Below, in pieces: positions 1-6,320 of a stretch of DNA of 12,216 bases. This stretch comes from ZCTH02-B3 sp036563895. Its GTDB lineage: Bacteria > Bacillota > Bacilli > Paenibacillales > Paenibacillaceae. Below the pieces are notes generated by a model. The model did not search any database. It saw only the letters and a list, made by a program, of their open reading frames with translations, and was not told the origin of the DNA. A program made the translations under genes and the position numbers. The stretch is taken from positions 1 through 12,216 of the forward strand of contig DATCLN010000144.1 in NCBI GenBank assembly GCA_036563895.1. The letters are read 5' to 3'. Each line of letters begins with the position of its first letter. The first letter of the stretch is position 1.

Positions 1-154
1 CATTGTCCGGAGGCATGCCGGAAAGTCCAGTCCCTGATGTGAAATTTTCAAAGAGCAAGCTGGAAATTTTGAAGGTGGCCTCCAGTCCCCGAGGAGACTG
101 GAAATCGGCCAGGCAACTGCCTTCAAAAACTACTATACGAGGGAGGAAACCGCT
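1..154 (+). promoter_or_regulatory. Structured 5' leader of the NlpC/P60 gene, possible cis-regulatory RNA
   Basis: No gene is visible here. The stretch can fold: GGAGGC at 9-14 pairs with GCCTCC at 78-83, enclosing a weaker TTTTCAAA (45-52) / TTTGAAGG (68-75) stem, and CCAGTC at 82-87 pairs with GACTGG at 96-101 around an 8-base loop. The 9-base word TCCAGTCCC occurs twice (26-34 and 81-89), so the single GACTGG could pair with either copy, which allows two exclusive folds. A ribosome binding site GGGAGG (141-146) precedes the ATG at 155. No promoter is visible, so transcription probably begins before the window. I could not match the conserved core of the c-di-AMP (ydaO) riboswitch, a class often found before cell-wall hydrolase genes, nor any other riboswitch I know. 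The structure is seen; a regulatory role is inferred. Confidence 0.4.
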
Positions 155-868
155 ATGAACGTCCTGAAAAAAGCCGTATCGTTCGTGCTGGTCTTGCTGG
201 TCGCGTTTGCGGCGTGGGTCGTTCCGGCGACTCCGGCTGATGCGGCCGCGGTGGAAGCCAAGGTCATCTACGGGGTCAACTTCCGGGCCGGACCAAGCAC
301 CTCAGCAAACGTCTACCGAATGCTGAAGAAAGGCGAAACCATACAGGTTCTGGAGCAGGTCAACGCATATTGGCTGAAGGTCGTCGACAAAAACGGCAAA
401 GTCGGATACATATCATCAAGTTCCAAATACACCACATACACAGGCGGCGCCTCTGGCGGGACCTCGGGAAGCGGAAGCCAGAGCGCCGCAGCGACGGCCG
501 ACAGGATCATCGCCACCGCGAAGAGTCTCATGGGCAAGGTCACTTACAAATACGGCGTGCGCAATACGAGCAAGCTCATTTTCGACTGCTCGTCCTTCGT
601 GGAATATGTGTTCGAGAAAAACGGCATCCCGCTCCCGTGGGGTACAAGGTATCTCAAGTACGAAGGCACGGCCGTCTCCAAAAGCAATCTGAAAAAAGGC
701 GATCTCGTGCTGTTCGCCACCGGCTCATCCGGCATCAACCACGTCGGCATCTACATAGGAAACGGAGAATTCATCCACAACACGCCTTCGAAGAACGGCG
801 TGACCATCAACAACCTGAACACCGGCTACTGGAAGAACAAGTACGTCACCGCCCGCCGGGTGCTGTGA
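155..868 (+). CDS. Secreted SH3b-NlpC/P60 peptidoglycan endopeptidase
   Basis: A 237-residue exported cell-wall hydrolase. Residues 1-31 form a signal peptide: KK at 5-6, a hydrophobic core, then a likely cut after the ADA/ADAAA region near 28-32. Residues 34-93 are a bacterial SH3 domain (VNFRAGPSTSANV, then GETIQVL and YWLKV), which in this family binds wall peptides. A Gly/Ser linker (97-110) leads to an NlpC/P60 domain at 112-237 with the expected catalytic set: Cys145 in FDCSSFV, His196 in NHVGIYIG and His208 in EFIHNT. Such enzymes cleave gamma-D-Glu to diamino-acid bonds in stem peptides; here the exact bond is not determined. The length is normal for an SH3b-NlpC protein. The start follows GGGAGG by 8 bases. 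It is a single-gene unit closed by a terminator at 894-922. The family call is firm; the physiological role (growth, separation or spore-related lysis) is unknown. Confidence 0.93.
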   Translation: MNVLKKAVSFVLVLLVAFAAWVVPATPADAAAVEAKVIYGVNFRAGPSTSANVYRMLKKGETIQVLEQVNAYWLKVVDKNGKVGYISSSSKYTTYTGGASGGTSGSGSQSAAATADRIIATAKSLMGKVTYKYGVRNTSKLIFDCSSFVEYVFEKNGIPLPWGTRYLKYEGTAVSKSNLKKGDLVLFATGSSGINHVGIYIGNGEFIHNTPSKNGVTINNLNTGYWKNKYVTARRVL

Positions 869-893
869 CGCCGCGTTTCCGTATTGAAGCGAT

Positions 894-922
894 CCCGCCC
901 AAAAGGCGGGTTTTTCTTTTTT
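894..922 (+). terminator. Rho-independent terminator of the NlpC/P60 gene
   Basis: CCCGCC (894-899) pairs with GGCGGG (905-910) around a 5-base loop and is followed by a run of T interrupted by one C (911-922). It lies 25 bases after the stop codon. Confidence 0.92.
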
Positions 923-925
923 GCC

Positions 926-946
926 CCCGATTGATCGCAAATCGGG
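926..946. repeat. Second hairpin downstream of the terminator
   Basis: CCCGATT (926-932) pairs with AATCGGG (940-946) around 7 bases. No long T-run follows on either strand, so this is at best a weak back-up terminator or 3'-end structure. The rest of 947-1000 is very AT-rich and holds no gene I can support. Confidence 0.45.
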
Positions 947-1000
947 ATGATTTTGTTCACAAAAATGTTATATAAAAAATTAAAATTTCGTTTAATTGTA

Positions 1001-1029
1001 TTGCAAACAAAACAAATGTTATATATAAT
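1001..1029 (+). promoter_or_regulatory. Sigma-A-type promoter for the 63-residue gene
   Basis: TTGCAA (1001-1006) and a perfect TATAAT (1024-1029) are separated by exactly 17 bases, inside an AT-rich stretch that could act as an UP element. Transcription would start near 1036, leaving a leader of about 60 bases before the ATG at 1095. This is the best consensus promoter in the window. Confidence 0.8.
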
Positions 1030-1094
1030 AATCACCACAGACGGAATTTATAAAACATTTCTTGTACGACGGTCGTTGACAGGGAGGGAGATGC

Positions 1095-1286
1095 ATGGGC
1101 AACATCGCGCGTGGAACCGGAGAAGATATGGAGCGGATGCGCCTGGCGCCGGAACGCGGCGGCTTCGCCGGACGGGACACCGTGTTCCAGGACGGGCTGA
1201 TCCACCCCGAATATGATCTGTATCCGCTGGCTCCCTTCCATATGGTTTTGTACTACTCGATGTTCATGGAAATCGACGTGGAGTGA
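1095..1286 (+). CDS. Hypothetical small protein, 63 residues, own promoter and terminator
   Basis: I do not recognise this protein. It begins MGNIARGTGEDMERM and ends with an aromatic, hydrophobic and then acidic tail (LYPLAPFHMVLYYSMFMEIDVE region, residues 42-63). There is no signal peptide, no clear membrane helix, and no cysteine, so a metal-binding or disulfide-rich peptide is unlikely. It looks genuine because GGGAGGG (1082-1088) sits 6 bases before the ATG, a near-perfect promoter lies at 1001-1029, and a terminator follows at 1362-1390, which makes it a self-contained transcription unit. An ATG at 1091 is out of frame and is not used. The gene lies just before ytoI but is separated from it by the terminator. 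Small proteins of this kind in spore-formers are often spore- or stress-related; nothing in the sequence proves that here. Confidence 0.7.
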   Translation: MGNIARGTGEDMERMRLAPERGGFAGRDTVFQDGLIHPEYDLYPLAPFHMVLYYSMFMEIDVE

Positions 1287-1361
1287 ACCGGCCCGCTTCT
1301 TCCGGTGGCCGGGTCCGGACAACCCATACCCGAACGTTTTATACCCGTTAACCCACGTTAG

Positions 1362-1390
1362 ACGGCATGCGGGCAGGCATGCTGTTTTTT
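1362..1390 (+). terminator. Rho-independent terminator after the 63-residue gene
   Basis: ACGGCATGC (1362-1370) pairs with GCATGCTGT (1377-1385), with one G-T wobble and a 6-base loop, followed by six T residues (1385-1390). It lies 76 bases after the stop codon and just before the ytoI promoter. Confidence 0.85.
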
Positions 1391-1407
1391 GTTGGCGAAA
1401 TGTGGGT

Positions 1408-1413
1408 TATAAT
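1408..1413 (+). promoter_or_regulatory. -10 box of a probable ytoI promoter
   Basis: A perfect TATAAT lies at 1408-1413, 42 bases before the ytoI start codon. The position 17 bases upstream (1385-1390) is the T-run of the preceding terminator, a poor -35, and TTGTTG at 1389-1394 is too close. The promoter may therefore need an activator or be weak. Confidence 0.5.
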
Positions 1414-1454
1414 TGGTGGCAACAAGGAAAAAACGTTCGGGTGAGGGTTGCCAC

Positions 1455-2789
1455 ATGGCCATGGACCGGGACAGCGCCGATTACAAGACCAAATACGAGC
1501 AGGTCGCCCAGTACATCCGCTCGCTCGGCGTCGGCACGAAGATTTCGGTGCGGGAAATTGCAAGGGATTTCAACATCAGCGAAGGCACCGCCTACCGCGC
1601 CATCAAGGAAGCGGAGAACCAGGGACTGGTCAGCACGAGAAGGCGGATCGGCACGATCCGCGTCGAGAAGAAGGAAGTGCGCCAGTTCGACAAGCTTACC
1701 TTTTCCGAAATCGTGGACATCGTCGAGGGATCGGTGCTCGCCGGAGCGGAGGGTCTTGAGAAAACCCTGAACAAGTTCGTCATCGGGGCCATGCAGCTGG
1801 AGGACATGATGAAGTACGTCGAGCCCGGGTGCCTCTTGATCGTCGGCAACCGCGTGCAGGCGCACCTTGGCGCTGTCGGGCGGGGCGCCGGCATTCTCAT
1901 CACCGGCGGCTTCGACACCACCCCGGAAGTGAAGGAGCTGGCGGACGAGCTGAAGCTGCCCGTCATCAGCAGCCCCTATGACACGTTTACCGTCGCCACG
2001 CTGATCAACCGCGCCATCGAGGCCCGGCTGATCAAGAAAAAGATCATGCTGGTCGGGGACATTCTCCGCAGGAACGTCGAAGTTTACTCGCTTAAGGAAA
2101 CGAACACCATCAAGGACATGCTGAAGCTCATGGAGCAGACCGGCCACACCCGGTATCCCGTGCTGGACGACAAGGGCAGGCCGGTCGGCGTCATCACCGC
2201 CAAGGACATCATCGGCGCCAAGACCAGCCAGACCGTCGGCCAGTTCATGACCCGCAATCCCATCGTCATCCGGCCCGACGTGTCCGTGTCGTCGGCGGGG
2301 CACAAGATGCTCTGGGAAGGCATCGAGCTGTTGCCGGTCGTGGATACGGACGGGAAGATGATCGGCATCATCAGCCGCAAAGACGTGCTGAAGGCGATGC
2401 AGGACTTCCACCGGCAGCCGCAGATCGGCGAAACCTTCGAGGTGCAGATCTGGTCGGGATTCGAAGGGGTGCGGGACGAAAACGGACGGCTGGTGTTCCG
2501 CGGCAGCGTGACGCCCCAGATGATGAACGACGAAGGCACGGCCTCGGAAGGCATCCTCGCCACGCTGATCAACCGCGCCGCCTACCGGACGGTGCTGGAG
2601 CACAAAAAAGGCGACCTGATCGTGGACAGTTCCTCCCATTATTATCTGATCCCGCTGCAGATCGACGACGAGATCGAAATCGTGCCCAATGTGATCGAGC
2701 TGAGCCGACGTTTCTGCAAGATCGAGGTCAGCGTCATGTGCAAGGGCGCCTGCGCGGTCCGCTCGATGATCACCGCGCGCATCCTGTGA
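1455..2789 (+). CDS. ytoI: YtoI-like DRTGG/CBS/hotdog multidomain protein
   Basis: A 444-residue cytoplasmic protein with the domain order of Bacillus YtoI. Residues 10-70 are a winged-helix segment (VREIARDFNISEGTAYRAIKEAENQGL). Residues 80-185 are a DRTGG domain containing ILITGGFDTT (147-156). Two CBS domains follow, at about 208-255 (RYPVLDDKGRPVGVITAKDI) and 262-318 (LLPVVDTDGKMIGIISRKDV). Residues 328-444 form a hotdog (thioesterase-like) domain. CBS pairs usually bind adenine nucleotides, so a nucleotide-sensing regulator is plausible, but the biochemical function of YtoI is not known to me. The start at 1455 follows GTGAGGG (1440-1446 region) by 8 bases; ATG 1461 is a less well placed alternative. 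YtkL, its usual neighbour in Bacillus, lies downstream here in convergent orientation. The length agrees with the family (about 440). Confidence 0.9.
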   Translation: MAMDRDSADYKTKYEQVAQYIRSLGVGTKISVREIARDFNISEGTAYRAIKEAENQGLVSTRRRIGTIRVEKKEVRQFDKLTFSEIVDIVEGSVLAGAEGLEKTLNKFVIGAMQLEDMMKYVEPGCLLIVGNRVQAHLGAVGRGAGILITGGFDTTPEVKELADELKLPVISSPYDTFTVATLINRAIEARLIKKKIMLVGDILRRNVEVYSLKETNTIKDMLKLMEQTGHTRYPVLDDKGRPVGVITAKDIIGAKTSQTVGQFMTRNPIVIRPDVSVSSAGHKMLWEGIELLPVVDTDGKMIGIISRKDVLKAMQDFHRQPQIGETFEVQIWSGFEGVRDENGRLVFRGSVTPQMMNDEGTASEGILATLINRAAYRTVLEHKKGDLIVDSSSHYYLIPLQIDDEIEIVPNVIELSRRFCKIEVSVMCKGACAVRSMITARIL

Positions 2790-2847
2790 CGCGGTCGCCG
2801 CCTGGAGCCGCGGCCGCATCGTCCCGGCGAACTTCTCCGAACGGCAA

Positions 2848-2890
2848 ACGGACATACAGCCCGCCGCGGGACGCGGGACTGTATGTCCGT
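2848..2890. terminator. Strong hairpin between convergent ytoI and ytkL
   Basis: ACGGACATACAG (2848-2859) pairs perfectly with CTGTATGTCCGT (2879-2890). The stem continues inward with CCCGC (2860-2864) / GCGGG (2873-2877), leaving one bulged A at 2878. No good T-run follows on either strand, so it is not a classical intrinsic terminator, but its place between converging genes suggests it ends or protects both transcripts. Confidence 0.6.
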
Positions 2891-2947
2891 CTCGTTTGCG
2901 TGCAAAATTGCGCGGGTTTCGTATTGCCGTTCCTTTTTCCGTGCGGA

Positions 2948-3637
2948 TCACAGCGTCGTCGATTCGCCCGGTTTCAGCGCGATGCCCTGGATGCCGCGTT
3001 CGCCGAGCATCCGGACGAACCGGTCCGCGTCCTGCTGGATCGGCGGGAACGTGTTGTAGTGGATGGGCACGACCCGTTTGGCTTTCAGCCATTCGGCCGC
3101 CGTCACCGCGTCCTCCGGTCCCATCGTGAACAGGTCGCCGATCGGCAGGAACGCCAGGTCGATGCTGTATCTTTCTCCGATCATCTTCATGTCGGAGAAC
3201 AGGCTGGTGTCTCCCGCGTGGAGAATCGTCAGGCCGTCCCAATGGATGAGGAACCCTGCCGGCATGCCGGCGTAGATGATGTTTTTCTGGTCTTGCACGA
3301 TGATGCCCGAGCTGTGGAAAGCCTGGATCATCCGGACGTCGGCGAAGCCGACCGACGCCTTGCCTCCCATGTTCATCCCCAGCACGTTGCAGCCTTGCCA
3401 GCTCATGTAGGTGGCGAGCTCGTATATCGCGACCACCAGGGCGTTGTTCCGCTTGGCGATGTCGGCGGCGTCCGCGATGTGGTCCGAGTGGGCGTGCGTC
3501 AGGAGCACGACCTGCGCCCTGATGTTTTCCGGCTTGGTGACGGCTGCCGGGTTGCCCGTCAGGTATGGGTCGATGACGATCGAATTTCCGCCGCTCGTCA
3601 ATTGCACGCAGGAATGGCCATGGTACTCGATTTTCAC
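2948..3637 (-). CDS. ytkL: UPF0173 metal-dependent hydrolase YtkL
   Basis: A 229-residue cytoplasmic metallo-beta-lactamase-fold hydrolase. It starts with the family-typical MKIEYHGHSCVQL. The metal-binding motif HAHSDH is at 48-53, followed by FHS (His108), AGDTS (Asp143) and PIHYNT (His193), the usual ligand set for two metal ions. GTG at 3637 is chosen as start because AAGGAGG lies 9 bases upstream and because the resulting N-terminus and length match Bacillus YtkL (about 227). An upstream in-frame ATG at 3676 would add 13 residues with no family support and would precede the ribosome binding site. The substrate of this family is not established. It is convergent with ytoI and divergent from the alpha/beta hydrolase gene. 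Confidence 0.93.
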   Translation of the reverse strand: MKIEYHGHSCVQLTSGGNSIVIDPYLTGNPAAVTKPENIRAQVVLLTHAHSDHIADAADIAKRNNALVVAIYELATYMSWQGCNVLGMNMGGKASVGFADVRMIQAFHSSGIIVQDQKNIIYAGMPAGFLIHWDGLTILHAGDTSLFSDMKMIGERYSIDLAFLPIGDLFTMGPEDAVTAAEWLKAKRVVPIHYNTFPPIQQDADRFVRMLGERGIQGIALKPGESTTL

Positions 3638-3674
3638 GTGCAGCAACCTCCTTGTCTCATGGGGATTCCTTATC

Positions 3675-3680
3675 ATTATA
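3675..3680 (-). promoter_or_regulatory. -10 box of a probable ytkL promoter
   Basis: On the minus strand TATAAT reads through 3680-3675, 38 bases before the GTG start. The bases 17-18 further upstream (CGATTA or GCGATT) are a poor -35, so only the -10 is supported. I found no convincing promoter for the divergent plus-strand hydrolase gene in 3640-3783. Confidence 0.45.
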
Positions 3681-3783
3681 TCGCATTTGGAACCGCTTAA
3701 TCGCGTATGGAAGATTGCAAGAATGGAAAAAAGTGCATTGGACGCAGCAAGACATGCGGGTTTTCGGAAGGAGTGGGGAAGGC

Positions 3784-4773
3784 ATGTGGGTGACCGTTGT
3801 CGCGTGGGCGGGAATCGCCGTGCTCGCGGCGCTGGCCGGCCTGGTCTGGCTGGCGGCGGTCAAGGCGCAGACGCCGCGGCGCGTGCCCAATACGGAGCAG
3901 CCCCCGGTGCCGTTCGAGGAAGTGGAGTGGACAAGCGGCGGCGCCGTCATCCGGGGATGGTGGATGCCGCAGGGGGCCTCCGCCCGTGATCCGGAAGCCG
4001 CCCGCCCTGGTCCTTCCGGACCGGCTACGGCCCGCCCGGCGGTGGTGGTGGCGCACGGCTGGGGCTCCAACCGCACCCGGATGCTTCGCTACGCAGTGCC
4101 GCTCCATGCCGCGGGGTATTCCGTCCTGGTGTACGACGCCCGCGGACACGGGGACAGCGGCGCGATTCGGGCGCCCAACGGCCTCCAGTTCCGCGACGAC
4201 CTGATTTCCGCCCTTGAGTGGCTGCGGCGGCAGCCCGGCGTGGACGGCGGCAGAATCGGCGTGCTCGGCCACTCGCTGGGAGGATTCGCGGGCGTGCTGG
4301 CGCTGGAGGCGAACGCGCCCATTGCCGCCCTGGTCACCGACGCGATGCCGGTGCGCTTCGCGACCATGGTGGAGGCGGAGCTCAGGCGCCGGAGGCTGCC
4401 AAAGCATCCGCTCGGGTGGCTGATCATGCGGATATTCGCGCTGCGCAGCCGCATTCCGTGGGAGACGATCCAACGCGCCGATCCCGTGCGCGTGCTGGCC
4501 GAGAACCGCGCCGGCCGCCGGGTCCCCACCCTGCACGTGCACTCCATCCGGGACGAATTCATTCCGCATGCGGAACTGCAGCTCATTCTGGACGGCGTGC
4601 CGGATACCGCGCATCTTCTGGTGGACACGGAAGGGCACAGCCAATCGAACCAGGACCCCAGGTTCTGGCCGACGGTACTGGCGTTTTTCCGGGAGCATCT
4701 GGGCGAAACGGGCGTGCCGCCAGAGAAGCTGCAGGGGCGGCTGCAGGAGCGGTCCTCCGGGACCTCCGAATAG
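3784..4773 (+). CDS. Membrane-anchored alpha/beta hydrolase
   Basis: A 329-residue serine hydrolase with an N-terminal membrane anchor. Residues 3-27 are hydrophobic (VTVVAWAGIAVLAALAGLVWLAAV) without an obvious cleavage site, suggesting a signal anchor. The catalytic domain runs from about 42 to 308: HGWG at 91-94 supplies the oxyanion hole, GHSLGG (162-167) carries nucleophile Ser164, RDEFIP supplies Asp257 and EGHSQS supplies His285, so the triad is complete. YDARGHGDS (118-126) is typical of the peptidase S9/lipase-like branch. The substrate cannot be told from sequence; esterase, peptidase or lysophospholipase activity are all possible. The start is placed at 3784 because AAGGAG (3768-3773) lies 10 bases upstream; a longer in-frame reading from 3652 would overlap the ytkL control region. 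A low-complexity Pro/Ala insert is present at 64-85. Confidence 0.87.
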   Translation: MWVTVVAWAGIAVLAALAGLVWLAAVKAQTPRRVPNTEQPPVPFEEVEWTSGGAVIRGWWMPQGASARDPEAARPGPSGPATARPAVVVAHGWGSNRTRMLRYAVPLHAAGYSVLVYDARGHGDSGAIRAPNGLQFRDDLISALEWLRRQPGVDGGRIGVLGHSLGGFAGVLALEANAPIAALVTDAMPVRFATMVEAELRRRRLPKHPLGWLIMRIFALRSRIPWETIQRADPVRVLAENRAGRRVPTLHVHSIRDEFIPHAELQLILDGVPDTAHLLVDTEGHSQSNQDPRFWPTVLAFFREHLGETGVPPEKLQGRLQERSSGTSE

Positions 4774-4777
4774 ACGG

Positions 4778-4817
4778 GCGGCGCGTCATCCGCTGCTTGC
4801 GGAGACGCGCCGCTTTA
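4778..4817. terminator. Terminator between convergent hydrolase and cvfC genes
   Basis: GCGGCGCGTC (4778-4787) pairs perfectly with GACGCGCCGC (4804-4813), and an inner stem TCCGC (4789-4793) / GCGGA (4799-4803) closes a 5-base loop with a single bulged A at 4788. A short T-rich tail (TTTATT) follows on the plus strand only, so plus-strand termination is better supported than minus. Confidence 0.75.
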
Positions 4818-4848
4818 TTCGTTACCGTATTCATCCCGCTGCCGGGTT

Positions 4849-5991
4849 TTACCCTTCCTGTTTTTTCTCCTGCTGACGCGCCCGCGTCATCTGCTGCCAC
4901 ACCGTGCCGGCCGCTTCTTCGCCGCTGCGGATGCGCGCGATGGCCATTTCCGCCTGCAGGCGCACCTCGAACTCCGGTTCGTTCGCGGCAAGCCGCTCCA
5001 GAGCCGGGATGGCGGATTCATCCCCGACCTCGTACATGAAGCGGGCCGCCCGCCAGCGGACGAGCTTGTTCGGGTCGGACAGCGCCTCGGTCATCGGTCC
5101 GATGGCGGCCGGGTCGCCCAGGTCGGACAGCGTGTCGCCGGCGGTCCGCCGCACGGCGGGAGACGGATCGCGGAGGGCGGTGAACAGATGCGGCAGCGCC
5201 TCCGGCGAGCGGAGGTCGCCGAGCAGCACGACGGCCATGCGGCGCACCGACGCGTGAGGGTCGGTGACCGCTCTGGCGAGCAGCGGCAGATGCTCCGGCT
5301 CCGCTTTCAGCCGGGACAGCACGTTGTACCGCACCTGCCAGTCCGGCGATTCCATCGCCCGTTCCGCTTCTTCCAGCGTCGGTGGCACCGGCGGTTCCGG
5401 CGGCGGCGGTTCCGGACCGGCGGCTTTCGCCCGTTCCACCAGTTCGCGCAGCCGGCTTTCCGGATAGGATGCGTCCAGCTCCTGGATCACTTCCTGCATG
5501 ATCTCCTGCGGCTCGCCGTACCGCACGCCGAGTTCTTCCAGCTTGCGCTCCCGGATCATCGTCGCGCCCGCCGCCTCGCGCACCGCCTGTTCGAACCGCT
5601 CCGGCATCGCCGCGCGGAATTCCTCCCCGCCGGTGCGCACCCGGATCTGGATCGGGATGCCCCGGTACAGCTGCACCAGCACGCGCGCTTCCCCGAAGCC
5701 GGTGGCTTCCGGGGCGCCCGCCGCCGTCGCGTCTTCGCCGGTCGCGCCGAACACTTCCCGCACGCCTTCCAGGATGGCCGCCCAGTCGACGTTCGGCCTG
5801 CGGTCCACGGCAATGAAGTCTGCGGTGCGGAACACGCTCTTGACCCCCGGAATCGCCAGCAGGCGGGCGATCAGCGGGGGCGCGCTTCCCGCGTCGGTGT
5901 ATGTGTAACGCTCGCCCGGCTTCAGCTTCTCGTCGACGTTCAGCTTCATCGTGTGCGGGCTGGGCGTGGGCTCGATCGACAACAGCTTCAT
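4849..5991 (-). CDS. Conserved virulence factor C (YpgR/CvfC)-like Nfu-N and HEAT-repeat protein
   Basis: A 380-residue cytoplasmic protein. Residues 1-85 match an Nfu/NifU N-terminal domain (MKLLSIEPTPSPHTMKLNV; GVKSVFRTADFIAVDR), but the CxxC Nfu domain that holds Fe-S clusters is absent. Residues 100-185 resemble the 'virulence factor' domain of this family (VLVQLYRGIPIQIRV; MIRERKLEELGVRYG). A proline-rich linker (193-204) leads to about five HEAT-like repeats at 205-355 (for example DPSPAVRRTAGDTLSDLGD). This order matches Bacillus YpgR and staphylococcal CvfC; the latter affects virulence gene expression, but its molecular function is unknown to me. The start at 5991 follows AAAGGAGG by 8 bases, and the protein then begins at the conserved MKLL; a start at 6027 would place that site inside the gene. 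Confidence 0.85.
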   Translation of the reverse strand: MKLLSIEPTPSPHTMKLNVDEKLKPGERYTYTDAGSAPPLIARLLAIPGVKSVFRTADFIAVDRRPNVDWAAILEGVREVFGATGEDATAAGAPEATGFGEARVLVQLYRGIPIQIRVRTGGEEFRAAMPERFEQAVREAAGATMIRERKLEELGVRYGEPQEIMQEVIQELDASYPESRLRELVERAKAAGPEPPPPEPPVPPTLEEAERAMESPDWQVRYNVLSRLKAEPEHLPLLARAVTDPHASVRRMAVVLLGDLRSPEALPHLFTALRDPSPAVRRTAGDTLSDLGDPAAIGPMTEALSDPNKLVRWRAARFMYEVGDESAIPALERLAANEPEFEVRLQAEMAIARIRSGEEAAGTVWQQMTRARQQEKKQEG

Positions 5992-6031
5992 GCGCGTCGC
6001 CTCCTTTGGGCGGAACAAAAAGCCCATACAT

Positions 6032-6062
6032 TATTGGAACGAGCGGATATTGGAACGAGCGG
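6032..6062. repeat. 15-bp tandem direct repeat upstream of the cvfC-like gene
   Basis: TATTGGAACGAGCGG occurs at 6032-6046 and again at 6048-6062, identical and separated by one base (16-bp period). It is 41-71 bases upstream of the cvfC-like start codon. It may be a protein-binding site or a recent slippage duplication; the sequence alone cannot decide. Confidence 0.8.
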
Positions 6063-6074
6063 GCCGTAGAGAAT

Positions 6075-6080
6075 TTTATA
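6075..6080 (-). promoter_or_regulatory. Possible -10 box for the cvfC-like gene
   Basis: On the minus strand TATAAA reads through 6080-6075 within an AT-rich patch. No acceptable -35 is present at 17 bases. If real, the transcript would begin near 6068 and the tandem repeat would lie in its 5' leader. Confidence 0.3.
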
Positions 6081-6142
6081 GTCGATTTTTCGACCGCCGG
6101 CCTTTCCGGGAAAGCAATGCCGCACGCAGTCCGGCCTCACCA

Positions 6143-6178
6143 GAAAAAAGATCGGCATATCCCCCGGGGATTATGCCG
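6143..6178 (-). terminator. Rho-independent terminator of the glycosyltransferase gene
   Basis: Read on the minus strand, CGGCATA (6178-6172) pairs with TATGCCG (6159-6153), with GGGGA/TCCCC continuing the stem around a tight GC tip and one bulge, followed by ATCTTTTTTC (6152-6143). It lies about 140 bases after the glycosyltransferase stop codon, giving a long 3' untranslated region. Confidence 0.8.
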
Positions 6179-6320
6179 GACTCAGCGGATTGAAAGGCAC
6201 ATTCGGCCTGGAACGCACATGCGGTCACCGGCAGCCCGGGCGCCCGGGCAATCGCCAGGACGTTCGGCCGCCGGACCCCCGATTGCACATCAGGGCAACC
6301 GCTCGGCCGCCCGTCCCCGG

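Larger units (their letters stand above)
1328..1442. repeat. Nested long-range inverted repeats around the ytoI promoter
   Basis: ACCCGAACGTTTT (1328-1340) is the perfect reverse complement of AAAACGTTCGGGT (1430-1442). Nested inside it, TAACCCAC (1349-1356) is the perfect reverse complement of GTGGGTTA (1402-1409). Between the inner arms lies the terminator hairpin at 1362-1390. The right inner arm touches the ytoI -10 box and the right outer arm runs into the ytoI ribosome binding site. The repeats are seen directly; whether they act as DNA operators or as RNA structure in read-through transcripts is inference. Confidence 0.7.
5992..6320. other. Gene-free intergenic region between two minus-strand genes
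   Basis: No credible coding region in 329 bases. It holds, in order, a 15-bp tandem repeat (6032-6062), an AT-rich patch with a possible minus-strand -10 (6075-6080), a small GTCGA/TCGAC hairpin (6081-6094), a minus-strand terminator (6143-6178) and a 16-bp perfect palindrome GCCCGGGCGCCCGGGC (6234-6249), which can also be read as a CCCGGG direct repeat. An open frame on the minus strand at 6288-6076 runs straight through the terminator and has no ribosome binding site. Confidence 0.7.

Noticed and set aside
1..154. c-di-AMP (ydaO) or cobalamin riboswitch before the NlpC/P60 gene
   Set aside because: GCCAGGCAACTGCC (108-121 region) superficially resembles a B12 box and the gene type fits c-di-AMP control, but the other conserved core segments of either class are absent in the visible part.
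1076..1081. Perfect -35 word TTGACA just before the 63-residue gene
   Set aside because: No -10 like word exists 16-18 bases downstream, and it lies between the better promoter (1001-1029) and the ribosome binding site.
1407..3242. Very long open frame (611 codons) on the minus strand opposite ytoI
   Set aside because: It is an antisense shadow of ytoI and ytkL in GC-rich DNA, with low-complexity Arg/His/Asp-rich translation, and has no ribosome binding site or domain.
6032..6062. Tandem repeat as the beginning of a CRISPR array
   Set aside because: Only two 15-bp copies with a 1-base gap and no spacers or cas genes.
6076..6288. 70-codon minus-strand open frame after the glycosyltransferase
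   Set aside because: It runs through the intrinsic terminator at 6143-6178 and has no ribosome binding site.
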